Source: Funneliformis mosseae
Lineage: Eukaryota; Glomeromycota; Glomeromycetes; Glomerales; Glomeraceae
NCBI GenBank assembly: GCA_910592005.1
Contig: CAJVPP010002902.1
Span: 1 to 13,195 of the forward strand
Direction: 5' to 3'
DNA: 13,195 nucleotides
Shown: piece by piece, positions 1 to 9,012 of the stretch
Layout: each line of letters starts with the position of its first letter
Position numbering within the stretch: the stretch's first letter is position 1
The notes under the pieces: generated by a model
What the model was told of the DNA's origin: nothing
Seen by the model: only the letters and a program-made list of their open reading frames with translations
The model's database searches: none
Translations under genes and position numbers: made by a program

Positions 1-777
1 GATAAATTATTTATAAAAATAGAAATACTATGTAATACATGCATTAATTTTCTATTTTTAGTACAACTTGTGCACATAACTTTTAGTCTAAATTTTATAT
101 ACTGATTTGAAGTGAAAACAGAGTAGTAAAATAAGGAAAAGCATATAAAGATTTAATTTAGTTTATTTCTTGCTATAATAGTTAATAAATTTTATTCAAT
201 TTCTTTTATAAGCATGTATATTAAATATTTTAATCAAATATAACTTAAGCATAAATTTAAAAATATAGGTTAAATATAAAATAAATTAAAGTTTTAATTT
301 TTTATACATGGTAATTGATGCATTCACATAATTTAATTGTGAAGCATTTTTATTGGTTATCAAAAAAATTTTTTGAAATACCAATTTATTAACGCAGATG
401 AGATATAAAAACTAATTTTTTAATTTTGTTTCACCTAATAAATTTTTAAAACAATTTTAAAAATTTAATTATTTAAAAAAACTTCTTAATAAACTTAAAA
501 TTTCTTCTAATAAATTTAATAAAATATATATTAGTTTATACTTTTTATATAATAATTATATTATTAACATTAATATTTATTTTTTATTAAAAAATTAATA
601 CTTTTTTTGTGTTTGCAAGTAATTTGCCTTTAAGGAATAATTAATTTTTTGAATAAATTAAAATATTTTTTTTTAGATTTTATTATATTTTAAGATTATA
701 TAAAACAATGATTTATATAGTACTACTAATAATAATTATTTGTATAATTTTATAGAATTTTTAATGTTATATATGGA

Positions 778-920
778 TATTTTGCAGTAGAAAAGGAGGA
801 AACTACTAAAAAAATTTTTTAAAGTTAATATTAAATCTGAATTTATTTTACTAAAAAATTAATATTTAGCTTAAAAAGTAAAAAAATTTTTTTGATGATT
901 TTCCTTTTTACTACAAAGTA
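778..920. repeat. MITE-like foldback element with about 45-nt imperfect terminal inverted repeats
   Basis: The left arm starting at 778 (TATTTTGCAGTAGAAAAGG) and the reverse complement of the right arm ending at 920 (TACTTTGTAGTAAAAAGG) match over about 45 nt with a few substitutions and a 2-3 nt gap. Both arms share a run of seven A followed by T's. The inner parts also pair loosely. Both ends carry TA, which could be a target duplication of the Tc1/mariner kind. There is no coding capacity. The A+T-rich runs add chance similarity, but the mixed-base outer ends of the arms are hard to explain that way. Confidence 0.45.
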
Positions 921-2820
921 TCTGTATATTACTATTATAAAAAATATTTGTATAAAGTTATATTAAAAAATTTTTAGTCATTTTATCTATATATATATAT
1001 TTCTGAGTTTTATTAGAATAATATAAAGATATTATTGTAAATTTTATGATTTTAGAATACACAAAATTTATTTATAATATATTTTTTGAATATATTAAAA
1101 AGGTATACAGAGATATAAAAATTAATATAATAACTGATATAAAAAAATTATAAATTGTTTATTTAAAGAAAATAAAGTAATTTGTTATAATAATAGATAG
1201 ATTTAGTATAATTTTAAAGGTTTTTAAAATTACTTTATTTTATTTTCTAATATAAAACAATATCATTATTTTAATTTAGTAATTTATCTAATGATATTGA
1301 TAAAGTATATATTTCAAAGAAATTTGAAGAAATAGCAATTTCTTTTATTTTTCTTCATAATAATAGATTTGATAAAATAACAAGATAGGTATAATTTAAT
1401 TTTACCATTAATTAAAAAAAGAAAATAATACCTATATTTAGAGATTCATAAATATGTAGACAATTTATTTAAAAATGTTTATTTTTCTAAATCTAATAAA
1501 CATTAATTTATTTATTTATTAAAAAATAATTTAAATTAAAATAAATGAAAAATTGAAAAAGAAAAAAAGAATGAAAACTGAAGAATAAAGTAAGAAATAA
1601 AGAAAAATGAAAAAAAAATGATCAAAAAGATGCAAGAAAAAATATAAAAGGTTAATGTAATAAATAATATATAATAAATATGATTTTACATTTGAAAAAT
1701 TATTAATCCTTAGAATATATAATAAAAATTAAATATGAAAAGTATAATGTAGAGTAATAAATTATTTATTATAAGAAAATTATGTAATATTAGTGATGAT
1801 CACTATTAGATATTTATAGCAAAATTATATAAAAAAATAAAAAATTTATATAATATTAAATTAAAAAGTAAAATGAAAATGCTTATCTATTAGAAATCAT
1901 TTTATAATTATAATAATTATAATTAAATTTAAGATAATATTAATATATGATTATATTTTTATTATAAATATTTTGTATAACTAAATAATAAATGTAATTA
2001 TTATTTAGAATTTTATAAAGAAAAAATATTATCTTTAATGTAAAATAAATGATGATATTAATAATAATTTATTAAATAATAAAATAATAATAAAGTAAAT
2101 TATGATAATGATAAAGTATTAGTAAAAAAATATTGGTAAACTTTAAAAATACTTTAGATTTATAAATTATAATAATAAGTTATTAAAAAATAAATATATA
2201 TAAAATCTTTAAAATTTTAGCTGATATTTAATTTTTTTATAAAAATCTTTAAATCTTTTTTTATAAATGTAAAAAAAACAAATACAGTATCTATTAATGT
2301 ATAAAATAATATATTAATAAAATTAATATTATATTTTTTTTATTACTTTTATCAATTAAAACTGAATATTATATAATATAAAAAAATTAACATTTAATTT
2401 TATTATCTTATGATAAAATTTTAATATAATATTATTTAAAGTTGAAATAATTTGTATTTAGTAAATTTAATCATTAATATTATATTCTTAATATTTGATA
2501 AATTAAAAGTATTTTAAAAATATGTATAGAAATTTATAAATATTTTATTAATTTATATAATATTTAATATTATTATATAATTTGTATTAAAATATGATCT
2601 GCATATTTTATTTTAAAATAATTTTTGTTATTAAATAATATAATTTTAAATTACTAATCATTATGATCATTTTTTTAAGTTATAAAATTATAAAATCATT
2701 AAATTTTTTATTTTTTGATTATTTGTTAAACTTCTAATACTTAATCCTTTTGATCTCTTAAATATTATATTTGATTTTAAGTAACTTGTTTTATTAATTT
2801 GAAATATATAGTTATAAAAT

Positions 2821-2838
2821 TATATAATTAATTATATA
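2821..2838. repeat. 18-bp perfect AT palindrome
   Basis: TATATAATTAATTATATA is identical to its own reverse complement. The flanking bases (T on both sides) do not extend it. In a region this AT-rich such a short palindrome may be chance, and no function is claimed. Confidence 0.5.
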
Positions 2839-2920
2839 TTTATCAAGTAATTAAAGAAATAGTAAAGATTAATAATTAAAGTTTTAAAATAAAAATTTAT
2901 AAAAATTTTTAATATAAAAT

Positions 2921-2963
2921 TATTATAAAATAAAATATTAATTTAATATTTTATTTTATAATA
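2921..2963. repeat. 43-nt near-perfect palindrome (21-bp arms, 1-nt centre)
   Basis: Bases 2921-2941 are the exact reverse complement of 2943-2963 with a single T at 2942 between them. The match stops at once outside (T at 2920 against T at 2964). It could form a cruciform or hairpin. It contains no G or C, so composition raises the chance of such a match, but 21 uninterrupted pairs is still long for a 3.5-kb region. Confidence 0.75.
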
Positions 2964-3550
2964 TGCTATTTATATGATTTTTTTTCAAAATTAAATTGTT
3001 TATTTGTTTTTAATTCGGTAATATTTTATAATTTTTAAATATGATTTCAGAAATTATTATTATATTTAAAATATAAGTAATAAAAAGATCAATCTTAAAT
3101 TTTAAATAAACAAATAGTAAAACATTTTTATTATTATTTTACATTTTTTATCAAATAATTAATATTTAATTCATTTTAATTAATCTTTTGTTATTTAATA
3201 AGTAATTTTATAATTATAGAATTAAATATGATATTTAGAATATAAATAAAACACATTTTTTACATATTTTATATATTTTAATCATTTTTTTTATTAATAT
3301 AATTAAATATTATAAAATTTACAATTTAGATACAATTTTCTTAAATTCTTAATTATAACATATTTTATAATTAATTCAAATATCTAAAAAAATCTTTAAA
3401 TATTATTAATTTTTAATATGTATTTTATGAACAATTTTTGTTAGGTAAGTATATATAAAAATAGTTAATTTTTATGATTAAATTACTTAACCTTTTTAGC
3501 TTAAATATCATATAACTAATAATTTAATTATATAAGTTAATTCCTTTTAT

Positions 3551-3766
3551 TTATATATCAATATTAAAAGATTTTTTACACTGCTTATATAATCTTCCTA
3601 AGTATTGCCAGAAAATTTTTTCAACTTCATATTTATCATCTTGCGTTACACCTTCTGTGTTTCTATTTTTTATAAGTATTCTGAAGACTTTGAATTTTTT
3701 AAATAGTGAAAAAGTTGAAAAATATTTTTTTAATATCCTGTATATGTAACTATGATATTTTAATGC
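3551..3766 (-). pseudogene. Coding-like relic frame of unknown family, no start codon
   Basis: On the minus strand a frame stays open from 3766 to a TAA at 3553-3551 (71 codons) without an ATG. Its last part has protein-like composition, including GVTQDDKYEVEKIFWQYL followed by a basic stretch (GRLYKQCKK), quite unlike the low-complexity reading of the surrounding AT-rich DNA. I do not recognise the family. It may be the last exon of a lost gene or a transposon fragment; an AG at 3741-3740 could be a splice acceptor. An intact gene is unlikely because nothing upstream continues it. Confidence 0.35.
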
Positions 3767-4020
3767 TTATAAATCACCAGTCATGTGAAGCAAAATTTTA
3801 CTTTCTTATATAATCACAGATAACCTCATCAAAGGTATGAGATTTTTAAAATCTGACAAAAAATTTATATAAATAAATTAAAATTTAATAAATGATAATA
3901 AATCACTTATTTTTTTCTTTTCAACAAATAATGTTTAAAAAGAGAGAAAACGGGGGTAAAAGTTTATTTTTTAAATAATTAATACTTGAACAATATTCTA
4001 ATTATTTCTAATATTTCATT
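3767..4020. other. AT-rich spacer, nothing recognised
   Basis: I see no coding-like frame, RNA gene or clear repeat here. A short purine-rich patch (AGAGAGAAAACGGGGG around 3942-3957) stands out only by its local GC. Confidence 0.5.
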
Positions 4021-4512
4021 ACATTTCTTACTATTAAAGAAAAGATCAAAAAGTTCTTTTTGGATGCAACAAGTGCTGATATTAAAAGATATATAAAGCA
4101 GATTTTAAACGCTGATGATCTAGATGCATTTATGATTATAAAGCTAAACTGAATATGGGTTATAAATTATAGATAGATTGCTTATAACCAAACAATGGAT
4201 CATTTTGCTATTTTTAATCTTAACAATCAACGTAGAGATAAAGGTAGCTGCTGTATTTTTCACTTTAAAGATATGCAAGAAATATATTCTATTCAGAATG
4301 GTATTCTTAATAATAATCTTATTTTCAACAGCTTTCACTTTTCTCAAAGTGTACAAAGATATATACCTGCAAATATTAATCCAGTATAAATTAAATATGC
4401 ATATGTTATTATTAAGGTAGAAGTCAAAAAAGTTGATTTCATAAAAGATACGAGATTTTTTTTATCAGTTAATCAGCAGTTGACATTGATCATGTATTGT
4501 GTAAAATGCTGA
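4021..4512 (+). pseudogene. Broken coding relic with four in-frame stops, family not recognised
   Basis: One reading frame (the one containing the ATG at 4195) reads as protein-like from about 4021 to a TGA at 4510, with internal stops near 4150, 4174 and 4387. Good patches include FLDATSADIKRYIKQILNAD before the first stop and a stretch from 4195 to 4386 holding DKGSCCIFHFKDMQ. That the same frame resumes after each stop argues for an old gene decayed by point mutation and not for separate small genes. The 64-codon open piece at 4195-4389 should not be called as a gene alone. I cannot name the family; a multi-copy repeat family member is a fair guess. Confidence 0.4.
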
Positions 4513-4718
4513 AATCAAGGAGGAAAAAGGAACATGCTTTATAAGGATATGTTTTTTTATACAAATTAGTGAATTAATTTTTAATTTTTATTAATAGTAA
4601 TAAGGAAAGCATTATTTTTAAAATTTGCAAAATAGTTATTGAAATTTTAATAAATTCATAAATCACAATTACTTGATATAATACTTATTTTTTATGTAGT
4701 ATTATATTATTATTACTA

Positions 4719-4973
4719 TTATTGACTCTCAATTACAATGGGACTTGTAGCCTGCATGGATGAAAGATATATTGTAATAGGAGGTTCTCTTTCGCTGGAA
4801 ATAGTTGTAATCTCTTAAATTTGCAGAAATTTTTGAAAATACTTTGAGTTAGAAAACCTGTTATTGTCTTTTTCATTTACCAACCATATTGGAAGTGTAT
4901 AGTTCCATTTCCTTCACTTATATATTTCCTGTAAATTGAAGCTAAAGCGAAAAAAAGCATTACTGTAATAAAA
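4719..4973 (-). pseudogene. Minus-strand coding relic with two internal stops, unknown family
   Basis: Reading leftward, one frame gives protein-like sequence with stops at 4916-4914 and 4817-4815 and a final TAA at 4721-4719. Patches include WNYTLPIWLVNEKDNN between the two stops and EITTISSEREPPITIYLSS after the second. Local GC is higher than in the flanks. The TTATTTTATTACAG just upstream (about 4977-4964) looks like a splice acceptor, so this may be the 3-prime exon of a dead gene. The function is unknown. Confidence 0.3.
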
Positions 4974-5163
4974 TAAGCTTTTTGATCATATTGTTATACA
5001 AATTATTTTATACCAACAAACATTCTTTCATTGCTATTCTAACACAAAAGTTGTCTTAGACATGAATATTCATATTTTTGATATAAGAGGTATACATCTT
5101 ATTCTCCATAAAGAGAGCATTGAAAATATTACACCACATGACTATCTTCTTGCACAAAATTAA
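4972..5163 (+). other. Weak open frame just upstream of the Crinkler-like relic
   Basis: A frame is open from 4972 to a TAA at 5161-5163, with an ATG at 5062 that would give 33 residues including DIRGIHLILHKESIENITPH. Composition is moderately protein-like. It could be a piece of the neighbouring relic at 5222-5890 or a chance frame in AT-rich DNA. No ribosomal context, intron or family match supports it as a gene. Confidence 0.2.
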
Positions 5164-5221
5164 TAGTGGATAAAAATGCATTGCTAATATTAAATTATCT
5201 TTAATCTCCTTTGAATTTACA

Positions 5222-5890
5222 ACTGCCGAAATGGAGGCAGTTTTTAGAATTGCTATAGGAGATCACTTGGTAAATAATTTATTGAATATCTTTGCTTTTG
5301 CATTGTCAGAATCATTGAATTTTAATTTATTTTGTAATACAACAGACACTTGGCAGTGAATCACATTTATTTGTTATTGATGAGGCCAATGCAGCTACCA
5401 CTCTTTTCTTTGGTAATTTTCTTAACTATAATAATCATTCACAAGGTCTTTTAATACCATTGATAATGTTTCTTGGTCAACAACGTTCCAATCGTAATGA
5501 CACTTGGACAAGAGAAAAGTATTAATCGTGATATTTCCCAGGGGGCAACTGCCGATTATCTTGTTGATTTTAAAATGTCAAAGGTTGAAGAGGTAGAATC
5601 TTACCTAGGACGTTTTTTTGAATGTAAATCTTAAGAATATTAAATATCTTGCTGATCGTCCTCATTTTGCTGCTCAATTTGTATTAGAAATTATACGTTT
5701 GGAAAAAATTATAAGCAAACAGGAAGTTCAAGGTTCCCTTCGCATACATTTCATTCTGCCTGATTTAGCAGAAACTAAAGATAAGTCCGATCGAGGTGGT
5801 TTCCGGGTAGAAGGGAACGAAATTATCATGTACATAGACCGGAATTTGTTAAATAGGTACTTCCAGAACCCACGACATATGAAAATGTGA
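5222..5890 (+). pseudogene. Degraded P-loop NTPase-like protein, resembling Crinkler-type multicopy family
   Basis: Three pieces in successive frames read as one decayed protein. Piece one (5222-5269) continues after an intron-like gap (GT at 5270, AG at 5345) into 5346-5525, which contains HLFVIDEANAATTLF; the hhhDEA core looks like a Walker B motif. Piece two (about 5521-5634) is shifted by one base, and piece three (about 5618-5890) by one more, ending in a TGA at 5888. The third piece contains IKYLADRPHFAAQFVLEIIR. From memory, such sequence occurs in the large Crinkler-like families of Rhizophagus, but I could not search. No Walker A motif is visible, the start is missing, and two frameshifts plus a stop make it non-functional. 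The 90-codon open piece from 5618 is only its tail. Confidence 0.45.
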
Positions 5891-6006
5891 TAAATAATAT
5901 TCTTTAAAAGAAACTAATAACAGCCGTTAAATATTGTGCTTTGGTAAATAAAAATCTATCGTCGTAAAAGCCTATATTTATTTAATTTAATAATTATATG
6001 AAATTG

Positions 6007-6086
6007 CCTATATAGTCACCTCCTATATAGTCACCCCTTATAAGCACATTTTGTTAGATCATATAACTAGGTGTGACTATATAGGG
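6007..6086. repeat. Tandem plus inverted copies of CCTATATAGTCACC
   Basis: Two 15-nt tandem copies (6007-6021 and 6022-6036) read CCTATATAGTCACC followed by T or C. An inverted copy at 6070-6086 (GGTGTGACTATATAGGG) shares an exact 12-nt core, TGACTATATAGG, with their reverse complement. The interior between them is only 33 nt. This looks like an end of a DNA transposon, where such repeats serve as transposase sites, or a tiny foldback. It separates the Crinkler-like relic from the next GC-richer patch. Confidence 0.6.
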
Positions 6087-6105
6087 ATAATATCGGAAGG
6101 TTTAG

Positions 6106-6327
6106 GATACATCGGATCGCCTTATTTACGATTATATATTAAATCCGAAACGTTTAGGATTTGGAAATGACGTGATATGTAGATTTACTGCAGAAGCTTT
6201 AGCTTGTCTAAACAATCTAGACCAACATCTATTCGGTAGTCAGACATCATTATACTTGTACGAGACAAGCAGTGTCAAAAATAAATTAACAATAACCCTT
6301 GAAATTCTGAACGAAAATAATTATTAG
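6106..6327 (+). pseudogene. Orphan coding-like frame without start, unknown family
   Basis: The frame opens after a TAG at 6103 and runs 73 codons to TAG at 6325. It includes NPKRLGFGNDVICRFTAEAL and then HLFGSQTSLYLYETSS, with balanced composition unlike the surrounding DNA. There is no ATG near the start; the AG at 6104-6105 (GGTTTAG) could be a splice acceptor, which would make this a terminal exon. No family is recognised. The next 230 bases hold further fragments in another frame, so a decayed gene or transposon is more likely than a live one. Confidence 0.3.
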
Positions 6328-6332
6328 ATTGT

Positions 6333-6563
6333 AAACCCAGAAATTGCTTCACAGACACAAGACAGTCCAAGAATCTGAATACAATAATCATTCAGAGGAA
6401 GTTTCGAGGCACTAAATTTGTACTCCGTGTGGCTCTAGATAAAACACGCGTCCTTGGACGATAGTGACGTTTTACACAAAAAGTTATGACCGATACTGGA
6501 GAAAAGATGACATCTGGAACTGCTTTGCGAATTGGGTGGGAAATAGCACTGGGAAGAAAATAA
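6333..6563 (+). other. GC-richer patch with fragmentary frames
   Basis: In the third frame there is a basic stretch (RKFRGTKFVLRVALDKTR) ending in a TAG-TGA pair at 6462-6467. It is followed by another open piece to TAA at 6561 that includes TDTGEKMTSGTALRIGWE. The opposite strand is also open over 6392-6598. Neither reading matches a family I know. The patch may continue the relic at 6106-6327. Confidence 0.25.
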
Positions 6564-6716
6564 TGGTCTAAATATGAGACAAAAAGATTTTTATACAAAC
6601 TTGTAAATAATGTATGTATAATATTGATTACAATTTATAATTATACATAAAACTTTTTATTAAGTTCAATTTCTTTATTAAATAATTTTCACTGCACTGT
6701 TTATAGAATTTTTTTC

Positions 6717-6752
<36 letters not shown>

Positions 6753-6840
6753 TACAAAATTAAACCTTATGATCTATAAGAAATTCCGAAAATAAAAATA
6801 GATTATTTATTAATATAAAAAAATTAAAATTAATTACCCT
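6564..6840. other. AT-rich spacer with homopolymer junction
   Basis: Apart from the T-run/A-run junction listed separately, I see nothing here: no coding-like frame on either strand. Confidence 0.5.
6717..6750. repeat. T14-A20 homopolymer junction
   Basis: Fourteen T are followed directly by twenty A, giving a self-complementary tract. It may be a slippage product, a poly-A tail scar of a retroposed sequence, or partly a sequencing artefact. A similar T16-A9 junction lies at 11873-11897. Confidence 0.8.
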
Positions 6841-6856
6841 TATACATATTTGAGCA

Positions 6857-7183
6857 ATGTCGACTCGTTTTCATGCTTGATTTGCTTCTTTGCATGAGAT
6901 TCGTGTTACCTACCAATCAGGTCATAATTCATTTACAATTACAAAACCAGAATCTAAAATTTATGACTCCCGTGCCTGCACCTTTTGGGTTAATATGGAT
7001 TGTGATATAACGATAAATATGTATGAAATCCTTGATGCTTTTTAATTTATAAGCAAAACTTATTTAGATACCTTTCTCGTAAGGCATTTACCAGATTGAT
7101 TCCATATATTTCCGAAATCAAAAGACAATAATGGATTAGATCACATTTCTTTACTTGTAGATTTCTCACTAAAACGGATTTAA
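6857..7183 (+). pseudogene. Broken coding relic with ATG and three in-frame stops, unknown family
   Basis: A single frame from ATG at 6857 stays protein-like for 108 codons but is interrupted by TGA at 6878, TAA at 7043 and TGA at 7097 before TAA at 7181. Patches include ASLHEIRVTYQSGHNSFTIT and TYLDTFLVRHLPD. All stops lie in one frame without an indel, which points to decay by base substitution; the first TGA could derive from CGA by C-to-T change. No family is recognised. Programmed readthrough of three stops is very unlikely. Confidence 0.45.
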
Positions 7184-7538
7184 AATAACCAATCCCAATA
7201 AATTTTCATATCGAAAAACTAATGTGCAACCGCTGTCAAACCTTAACTTTTAATATGATAAATTTTTTTAAATTAAAAAATAAACACCTTTAGTTATTTA
7301 TAAATTTATTTAACTATCATATAAATAAAAACAAATTAATTTTAGACAAGTAATTATGATGTTATTCGTTCACTATTAACGAGTTAACACCGATCGGATC
7401 ATCTCAAAACTTTGATGTAACATTCCTTCAACGAATTGTGTGTGACATATGCTAATTCGTGTCGAGAATAAAATTTCATAATGTGACAAAAAGAATATGC
7501 ACGTGAAATTGTACCGAAAATATATCACGAAAATACAT

Positions 7539-7566
7539 ATTATAAAATAACAATTATAAAATAACA
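7539..7566. repeat. 14-nt tandem duplication
   Basis: ATTATAAAATAACA occurs twice in direct succession (7539-7552 and 7553-7566). It lies about 360 nt upstream of the rho3 start. A local slippage duplication is the simplest reading. Confidence 0.7.
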
Positions 7567-7758
7567 AACAATGATAAATTTTTTTTATATATTTTATCCA
7601 AAATATCCCAAAATAATACGCCACTTTGACAAAATATTTCGGTAGATCAATTCCACAAATTAAGACTTGTTATACTTTTTGTCACTTTTACAGTATTCGT
7701 ATTCCTGAATGACCGGATGGTCGGATTTCGCCTCCGAATTTGAAGTCCTACCCTAGAT

Positions 7759-7764
7759 TATATA
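7759..7764 (+). promoter_or_regulatory. TATA-like element upstream of rho3
   Basis: TATATA sits in a locally GC-richer context (CCCTAGATTATATAGGTTGG) about 160 nt upstream of the rho3 ATG, a suitable distance for a fungal core promoter with a moderate leader. In AT-rich DNA such a match is weak evidence by itself. Confidence 0.25.
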
Positions 7765-7850
7765 GGTTGGCATTTGCATTAAATTATTTGAAAACCTTTT
7801 TTCTTTTCCTACTTCGAAAAATCTCAAACGAACGATCTTTATATTTCTAT

Positions 7851-7875
7851 AAAAAAAAAAAGAGAGAGAGAGAGA
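7851..7875. repeat. Poly-A/(AG)n purine microsatellite in the rho3 leader
   Basis: Ten A are followed by about seven AG units, 50 nt upstream of the rho3 ATG. The tract probably lies in the 5-prime untranslated leader or core promoter. Such tracts vary in length between strains and can affect nucleosome placement. Confidence 0.8.
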
Positions 7876-7925
7876 AAATTTCAACCCATTTTCAATATAT
7901 AATTTTTAATTTATAATTTATTACA

Positions 7926-9012
7926 ATGCCTTGTAATCCACTTTTCGGTAAAAATAGACCCTTACACCGTAAATTAGTGGTGTTAGGTGACGGCGCTTGT
8001 GGTAAAACTTCTCTTTTAAATGTATTTACAAGAGGTTATTTTCCACAGGTATGTTTACAAGTCATTAATAGGTTCTTGTGGGTTATTCTTTTTTTGTAGA
8101 AAGGGACGGAAAAATTTAGCCTTCGACTGTTCTTGAACAGATTTAAAGAAATTTCCCTTTTAGGTTTCTTCAAAAGTTCAACTGAATAATTTAAGCATTT
8201 ATTTCAAATTTTCTTTTCTGACATTATACTCCTTCCCTTTTTTTTTTTACCTTTGCTTTTGTTAGGTATATGAACCAACGGTATTCGAAAATTATGTACA
8301 TGATATATGGATTGATAACCAACAAATTGAATTATCCCTTTGGGATACAGCAGGTAATAAACTCAATTAGCAAGGGAAACATAATTTAACAAAAATTTTA
8401 AACCATAATTTTGTAATTTCTCCTATAGGCCAAGAAGAATTTGACCGGTTACGTTCTTTATCTTATGCTGATACACATGTTGTTATGTTGTGTTTTGCTG
8501 TGGACCATCGAGACTCACTTGAAAATATTGAGTCAAAATGGATGTCGGAAATTACTGAACATTGTCCAGGTGTCAAGCTTGTCTTGGTTGCCTTAAAATG
8601 TGACCTGAGGGAGGATAGTAATATTATAAAAAGTATGCAACGATATGGTGACAGGCCGGTTACTTATGAAGAGGTAACTAACATAGCGTGTAGCGTCTTA
8701 AATGAGATGTATCTATATATGTTATTAACTTGTACTTTTTTTAAAAAAAAAAATGTCTAGGGACTCCATGTAGCTCAAAATATCAATGCATCCAGATATT
8801 TAGAATGCTCTGCGAAGCACAATAGAGGTAATTTTAAGTTTGATATATTTCTATTTAGAATTTCTTTTGTTCATAAAAGAGAGTATCTTAAGGCAAAATT
8901 TTTATGTCTAGGCGTACGAGAGGCCTTTGAACAATCAGCCCGTGTGAGCATTCACGCAAGACCAAAAGGTGCACCACATGATCCAAGCAATGTGAGATGC
9001 ATAATACTTTAA
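7926..9012 (+). CDS. rho3: Rho3-type Rho GTPase, five exons, 207 aa
   Basis: Exons are 7926-8048, 8266-8353, 8429-8673, 8761-8827 and 8912-9012; all four introns are GT-AG and the 624 nt stay in frame. The protein has every small-GTPase box: P-loop GDGACGKTS (21-29), switch [10 protein letters not shown] (43-51), DTAGQEE (68-74), the Rho-type LKCD (126-129), ECSAK (167-171) and the Rho insert region between these last two. It ends in CIIL, a CAAX box with a final leucine that predicts geranylgeranylation and membrane attachment. The tail before it is only weakly basic. The switch and insert regions fit fungal Rho3, which acts in polarised exocytosis and actin organisation in yeasts and filamentous fungi. 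Length matches the family. The first ATG that allows the N-terminal box is at 7926. Other Rho classes (Rho1, Cdc42) fit less well. Confidence 0.93.

Larger units (their letters stand above)
1..3550. other. AT-rich, CG-depleted intergenic block without recognisable genes
   Basis: This block is nearly all A and T. I find no open frame of convincing coding character on either strand, and stops occur densely in all six frames. By eye I count only two CG dinucleotides between 1 and 3600 (at 393 and 3016). The composition changes near 3550, where relic coding frames begin. A purine-rich stretch lies around 1540-1650, and many short inverted repeats occur, as expected from the base composition; the two strongest are listed separately. 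Decayed transposon sequence that lost its CG sites through methylation-linked deamination is one explanation, but this is inference. Confidence 0.7.
7184..7925. other. Intergenic region upstream of rho3
   Basis: I see no gene in this stretch. GC is higher from about 7350 to 7520 and from 7640 to 7760 than in the flanking AT-rich DNA, which suits an upstream regulatory region of rho3. It contains a 14-nt tandem duplication, a TATA-like element and a purine tract, each listed separately. The long minus-strand open frame at 7376-7624 has a low-complexity composition rich in Y, F and I and is not credible as a gene. Confidence 0.5.

Noticed and set aside
1166..1439. Several loose inverted repeats (for example about 1166-1243 and 1383-1439)
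   Set aside because: Arms are short, imperfect and made of A/T runs, so chance pairing is sufficient.
1791..1805. 15-nt palindrome TAGTGATGATCACTA
   Set aside because: Seven-base arms only and no repeat of it nearby; not enough to call an operator.
1..3550. Possible mitochondrial fragment or replication origin in the AT-rich block
   Set aside because: No mitochondrial gene, tRNA or rRNA is seen, and yeast-type ARS matches are meaningless at this base composition.
4144..4420. Overlapping open frames on both strands (4144-4356 minus, 4178-4420 plus)
   Set aside because: They are rich in I, L, F and K as expected from AT-rich DNA and are shadows of the better relic frame at 4021-4512.
6392..6598. 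68-codon minus-strand open frame
   Set aside because: No recognisable motif; the plus-strand fragments in the same patch are equally plausible, so it is not called as a gene.
7376..7624. 82-codon minus-strand open frame upstream of rho3
   Set aside because: Composition is dominated by Y, F, I and C from AT-rich sequence, and it lies over the expected rho3 upstream region.
8485..8760. Stand-alone 91-codon plus-strand gene
   Set aside because: It is exon 3 of rho3 read on into intron 3; the real exon ends at 8673.
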